A stretch of DNA of 13,217 nucleotides from NCBI GenBank assembly GCA_017442765.1, contig JAFRZC010000163.1, forward strand, positions 1 to 13,217, in the 5' to 3' direction. This DNA comes from Prevotella sp. (GTDB lineage: Bacteria > Bacteroidota > Bacteroidia > Bacteroidales > Bacteroidaceae). Position 1 is the first letter of the stretch. Each line of letters starts with the position of its first letter. Position numbers and translations under genes: made by a program. Positions 12,728 to 13,217 of the stretch are shown piece after piece. The notes beneath the pieces were generated by a model. It was not told the DNA's origin. It made no database searches and saw only the letters and a list, made by a program, of their open reading frames with translations.

Positions 12728-12972
12728 TTGGCAACAGACGAGGGATGAAAGATGAGGGAAGAGGGCGCGAAAGCGTTAACCGATGTTAATTTTCGGTTTT
12801 TCAGAACACTTTTGCCTACCAGCAAAGTGTTAAAATTCAAACTCCGATTTAAGTTTTTATAACACTCCGCAACCCTATGCCCGCGCATCTCCCCACCCCT
12901 GAGAAAATCATCGCGAAACAAGAAAAACGCATTTTTTTCAATAAATAAGGTGGTTTTTTAAAATAAATTCAT

Positions 12973-12980
12973 TATCTTTG
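12973..12980 (+). promoter_or_regulatory. -7 element for the final gene
   Basis: TATCTTTG fits TAnnTTTG. The predicted leader is about 120 bases and contains the imperfect hairpin CGCTTTGCC (12996-13004)/GGCAAGCG (13023-13030). A -33 element is not clear. Confidence 0.6.
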
Positions 12981-13110
12981 CCCCCGAATTACCGTCGCTT
13001 TGCCGTAAACCGTCAGTGGAAAGGCAAGCGAAAACCGACTGAAAAGACATTAACCTCTGTACAAACTTGAAACAATTTAATAGTATTAATCAACGTAAAA
13101 AAGAATGAAC

Positions 13111-13217
13111 ATGAAAAAAATCTTACTGAGCGGGTTAGCCCTCGTGCTGACCTTGACACTGCAGGCACAGACCTCGCCCTATCAGGGCTCTACCGTGCAG
13201 GCAGGCGACGAGTTCTA
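13111..13217 (+). CDS. Secreted protein, N-terminal fragment
   Basis: Only the first 35 codons are in the window. MKKILLSGLALVLTLTLQAQ is a clear Sec signal peptide, with a probable signal peptidase I site after AQA or near Gln20. The mature part begins SPYQGSTVQAGDEFY. The ATG at 13105 (two codons earlier) is an alternative start. A promoter box lies about 125 bases upstream. Sequences with a start of this kind, followed by a YLYN-type motif, occur in large exported proteins of Prevotella, but too little is visible to assign a family. Confidence 0.75.
   Translation, partial: MKKILLSGLALVLTLTLQAQTSPYQGSTVQAGDEF

Larger units (their letters stand above)
11784..13104. other. Gene-free, repeat-rich spacer
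   Basis: No credible gene is seen in this 1.3 kb. Open frames exist on both strands, but they run through palindromes and have no recognisable domains. The stretch holds the candidate TrhA leader, a nested inverted repeat at 12106-12251, degenerate short direct repeats around 12335-12400 (with ATTCGAGTAATTCGTGG), a TACCTTTG box on the minus strand (12490-12483), a 9-bp repeat, and the composite palindrome at 12627-12727. It also holds an imperfect hairpin AACACTTTTGC/GCAAAGTGTT (12805-12831) and the promoter of the final gene. Confidence 0.75.

Noticed and set aside
12619..12921. 100-codon open frame on the minus strand in the repeat region
   Set aside because: It runs through the composite palindrome, has no recognisable domain, and its composition follows the repeats.

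Overview
The window looks like a chromosomal segment of a Bacteroidales bacterium, most likely Prevotella or a close relative. The evidence is the repeated Bacteroidetes-type promoter (TTTG, about 20 bases, then TAnnTTTG), near-absence of Shine-Dalgarno sites, lipoprotein signals, a HU-HIG/smalltalk pair, and GC-rich genes separated by AT-rich, repeat-loaded spacers. No rRNA, tRNA, CRISPR array, transposase or integrase was seen.

Layout. 1-2741 (minus): cysS, a small GlsB/YeaQ-type membrane protein, and the 5' part of a 2-oxoglutarate:ferredoxin oxidoreductase alpha subunit, probably one transcription unit from a good promoter at 2773-2804. 2742-2991: an array of small palindromes. 2992-4035 (minus): a secreted papain-fold cysteine protease lipoprotein. 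It is divergent from 4109-6485 (plus): a U32-family protein, SufE and a TrmH/SpoU-type RNA methyltransferase. 6552-7596 (minus): a permuted-papain (YiiX-like) lipoprotein followed by a DUF4878-like lipoprotein. 7753-8856 (plus): a membrane-anchored polysaccharide deacetylase with an Ig-like domain. It converges on 8881-9556 (minus): a 37-residue smalltalk protein and its HU-family partner. 9974-10844 (plus): a conserved helical protein overlapping an M15-type peptidase. 11133-11783 (minus): a hemolysin III/TrhA membrane protein. 11784-13104: 1.3 kb without a credible gene, filled with several inverted-repeat families. 13111-13217: the start of a secreted protein.

The most unusual signal is in the spacers. 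Several different 7-bp tandem repeats (ATGMATT, TRTCAAT, CTAAACR, TYTTCAC types) sit exactly at gene boundaries and often supply the stop codons of flanking genes. A related 7-bp array plus a GC-rich palindrome lies in frame inside the RNA methyltransferase gene. A 9-bp repeat, which cannot shift the frame, lies inside the U32 gene. Composite palindromes at 2892-2993 and 12627-12727 share a nearly identical 19-base module although about 10 kb apart. A four-helix structure followed by a terminator-like hairpin lies upstream of the TrhA gene and could be a cis-regulatory leader or another repeat. Together these suggest that small repeats have inserted at gene ends and, where the frame allowed, within genes.

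Functional themes are housekeeping translation and Fe-S metabolism (CysS, KorA, SufE, U32, RNA methyltransferase) and cell-envelope processes (three lipoproteins, deacetylase, M15 peptidase). All assignments come from reading motifs; no database search was possible.
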